The notes below the pieces were generated by a model. It saw only the letters and a list, made by a program, of their open reading frames with translations. It did not search any database and was not told the origin of the DNA. This document shows, in pieces, positions 13,935 to 15,189 of a stretch of DNA of 15,189 nucleotides (position 1 is the first letter of the stretch; each line of letters begins with the position of its first letter). A program made the position numbers and the translations under genes. The stretch comes from Flavobacterium sp. (lineage in GTDB: Bacteria > Bacteroidota > Bacteroidia > Flavobacteriales > Flavobacteriaceae). The stretch lies in NCBI GenBank assembly GCA_030152225.1, contig JASLHL010000095.1, positions 1-15,189 on the forward strand. The letters run 5' to 3'.

Positions 13935-14771
13935 TCATATTTTTTGATGCTGTTTGGGCGTATGTCCATACTTAATTCGATAGGCTTGAACAAAACTCGA
14001 CAGACTTTCATAGCCTATTTCCAGATAAATTTCAGAAGCCGTTTTCTTTTCCACAGTCAATAAATAATGTGCTTGTTCTAATCGCTTGTTTTGGAACCAA
14101 CGCATAGGCGATTCTCCATAGTGTTTTTTAAACATTCGCTTACAGGTTGACTCACTCATATTACACAAGAAAGCAAGCTCTTTCAGCGTCGATTTACGCA
14201 GCTGATTGCTTTCGATTATGCGGGTAAATTTTTGTACGCTATCATCTGTTGTATATACCAGCGAGTAGAGCATATCTTTTCCATAGATTTCAACCAAATA
14301 CCACAGAATTTCATCTAATTTCACCACTAATAAATGCTGTTGAATTTCTTTTGACAAGGTAGCAATGTCGAGTAAACTGGACACAAAACGACGAATAAAG
14401 GCATCGTAATCGAAAGCATATACCGTTTTATAGTTATACGGCTTCTTGTGCTCTACTTCATATTTTTGGATGAACTTATAAATCATCTCATTGGAAAAAA
14501 ACAACAAGACACTACGGTAGCTATTGGCTTTTGACAATTGTTCTGTCATTAAACAATGCCCAGCTTTCATCAGTAAGAATTTCGCGGGGTCAATGGACTG
14601 TAGTGCATCTTCAAAAACAACTTCTTTGGTTCCCTCAAGCAAAAAGCTAAATGTATTTTGGTTGAGCGCGATTTGTTGTCGAGCTACTTCTTGGGAACTA
14701 CGATAATCAAAAAGTTGAATGGTAGCCGTACCATCGAGATTCAAATCGTTAGGAAGAGTAATAATGTTCAT
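13935..14771 (-). CDS. AraC-family transcriptional regulator
   Basis: A 278-residue regulator. The C-terminal AraC/XylS double helix-turn-helix (about 180-278) shows the first HTH STLKELAFLCNMSESTCKRMFKKHYG and the second TASEIYLEIGYESLSSFVQAYRIKYGHTPKQ, including the conserved GYxSxSxFxxAF-like block. The N-terminal 170 residues form a cupin-like sensing domain (QNTFSFLLEGTKEVVFED, LLMKAGHCLMTEQ) of the kind found in ExsA-like regulators. The effector is unknown. The PEBP gene directly downstream has its own promoter-like element and may or may not be a target. The start ATG at 14771 agrees with the beginning of the first strand; no better start exists. No exact TAnnTTTG was found in front of it. 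Confidence 0.93.
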   Translation of the reverse strand: MNIITLPNDLNLDGTATIQLFDYRSSQEVARQQIALNQNTFSFLLEGTKEVVFEDALQSIDPAKFLLMKAGHCLMTEQLSKANSYRSVLLFFSNEMIYKFIQKYEVEHKKPYNYKTVYAFDYDAFIRRFVSSLLDIATLSKEIQQHLLVVKLDEILWYLVEIYGKDMLYSLVYTTDDSVQKFTRIIESNQLRKSTLKELAFLCNMSESTCKRMFKKHYGESPMRWFQNKRLEQAHYLLTVEKKTASEIYLEIGYESLSSFVQAYRIKYGHTPKQHQKI

Positions 14772-14898
14772 GGAGAAAATTCTTTTAAAGCGAATCCACC
14801 TGTCGAGATCGGTATTTTGTACATTCGATACTAGATGAAGTTGACGGGATCGAACGAGTTAAAAGTACAAATAAAATCCACGGCCCGCATAAAAACAA

Positions 14899-14928
14899 AA
14901 AAAGTCTTTGGTTTTCCAAAGACTTTTT
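14899..14928 (-). terminator. intrinsic terminator after the tRNA operon
   Basis: AAAAAGTCTTTGG and CCAAAGACTTTTT form a 13-pair stem with a TTTT loop. Read on the minus strand it starts 4 bases after the last base of tRNA-Arg, so the tRNA 3' end must be trimmed right next to the hairpin. It could also stop plus-strand transcription entering the tRNA genes. Confidence 0.9.
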
Positions 14929-14932
14929 GTTG

Positions 14933-15006
14933 TGATCCAATCAGGATTCGAACCTGAGACCTACTGCTTAGAAGGCAGTTGCTCTATCCAGCTGAGCTAT
15001 TGGACC
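14933..15006 (-). tRNA. tRNA-Arg (anticodon TCT)
   Basis: A complete 74-base cloverleaf. Acceptor GGTCCAA pairs with TTGGATC (one G-U), the D arm is GCTC/GAGC, the anticodon arm ACTGC-CTTCTAA-GCAGT has anticodon TCT reading AGA/AGG, and the T arm TCAGG-TTCGAAT-CCTGA is perfect. The discriminator is A. CCA is not encoded: the flank after the discriminator is CAA. It is the last gene of the three-tRNA transcript. Confidence 0.96.
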
Positions 15007-15021
15007 CTACACTAGTTGTAG

Positions 15022-15099
15022 TGGTCGGGGTGGCAGGATTCGAACCTGCGACCTCCTGGTCCCAAACCAGGCGCGATGACCGGGCTACGCTACACCCCG
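15022..15099 (-). tRNA. tRNA-Pro (anticodon TGG), CCA encoded
   Basis: A complete cloverleaf with acceptor CGGGGTG/CACCCCG, anticodon arm CCTGG-TTTGGGA-CCAGG (anticodon TGG, reading CCN) and T arm GCAGG-TTCGAAT-CCTGC. The discriminator A is followed by a genomic CCA (15022-15024), unlike both neighbouring tRNAs. The spacers are 15 bases to tRNA-Arg and 6 bases to tRNA-Ser. Confidence 0.96.
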
Positions 15100-15105
15100 A
15101 AGAAG

Positions 15106-15189
15106 CGGAGAGACAGGGACTCGAACCCTGGCGACCGTTACCAGTCGACAGATTAGCAATCTGCTCCGTTACCACTCCGGCACCTCTCC
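15106..15189 (-). tRNA. tRNA-Ser (anticodon GCT)
   Basis: A class II tRNA of 84 bases with a long variable arm (GTCGACTGGTAACGGTCGC region). The acceptor GGAGAGG/TCTCTCC ends in one G-U pair, the anticodon arm CAGAT-TGCTAAT-CTG carries GCT reading AGC/AGT, and the T arm is CAGGG-TTCGAGT-CCCTG. The discriminator is G and CCA is not encoded. Its 5' end coincides with the last base of the window, so its promoter is outside. Confidence 0.95.

Noticed and set aside
14984..15175. 63-residue frame across the tRNA genes
   Set aside because: It lies within three complete tRNAs; such tRNA-derived peptides are common mis-annotations.
1..15189. Mobile element, CRISPR array, defence or secretion system
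   Set aside because: No transposase, integrase, phage protein, regularly spaced repeats or nuclease/toxin modules are encoded. The tRNA 3' ends have no adjacent integrase or duplicated attachment site within the window.

Overview
The window looks like ordinary chromosome from a member of the Flavobacteriaceae (Bacteroidota). The base composition is AT-rich. Several genes are preceded by the Bacteroidota -7 element TAnnTTTG, and most starts lack a Shine-Dalgarno sequence. The proteins have a flavobacterial style: an ABC-F ATPase with the Walker A variant AKNGSGKST, a beta-propeller LytS-type kinase paired with a LytTR regulator, MtaB, and a degenerate GNAT-like protein ending in LPPGIRI. Myroides or a close relative is possible, but I cannot confirm the genus.

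Layout. Positions 1-6889 are all on the minus strand. Read from right to left they are: a peptide-type solute-binding lipoprotein; an overlapping LytTR regulator / propeller sensor kinase pair; a membrane-anchored metallophosphoesterase; and the 5' part of an ABC-F ATPase that runs off the left edge. At 6979 transcription diverges into mtaB, which ends at a strong terminator. A small GNAT-like gene (minus) lies divergent from a compact plus-strand group: alpha/beta hydrolase, lytic transglycosylase and a 67-residue protein. That group ends tail-to-tail against a second alpha/beta hydrolase (minus), with a terminator hairpin lying inside the latter's coding sequence. The next plus-strand genes are a secreted conserved protein, a short HxlR-like regulator and a CDGSH iron-sulfur protein. 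The last part is minus strand: a secreted PEBP-family protein, an AraC-family regulator and a three-tRNA operon (Ser-GCT, Pro-TGG, Arg-TCT) whose first gene starts exactly at the right edge.

How the genes work together. Most are housekeeping or stand-alone functions: tRNA modification, tRNA supply, envelope remodelling and signal transduction. The clear functional unit is the LytTR regulator/kinase pair. The solute-binding lipoprotein just upstream on the same strand might be linked to it, but no transporter subunits are visible. The hydrolase and transglycosylase genes are 2 bases apart and are probably cotranscribed. No gene-free stretch exceeds 300 bases. The most structured gaps are 8681-8893, 12172-12356 and 13094-13299, and each is described.

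I found no mobile element, CRISPR array, defence island or biosynthetic cluster. The best leads are modest: a possible regulatory leader before the GNAT-like gene, with an unusually strong Shine-Dalgarno sequence for this group; a GC-rich element with two mutually exclusive folds after the CDGSH gene; loss of the Pro in the kinase H-box; and a GNAT-like family without a recognisable acetyl-CoA loop.
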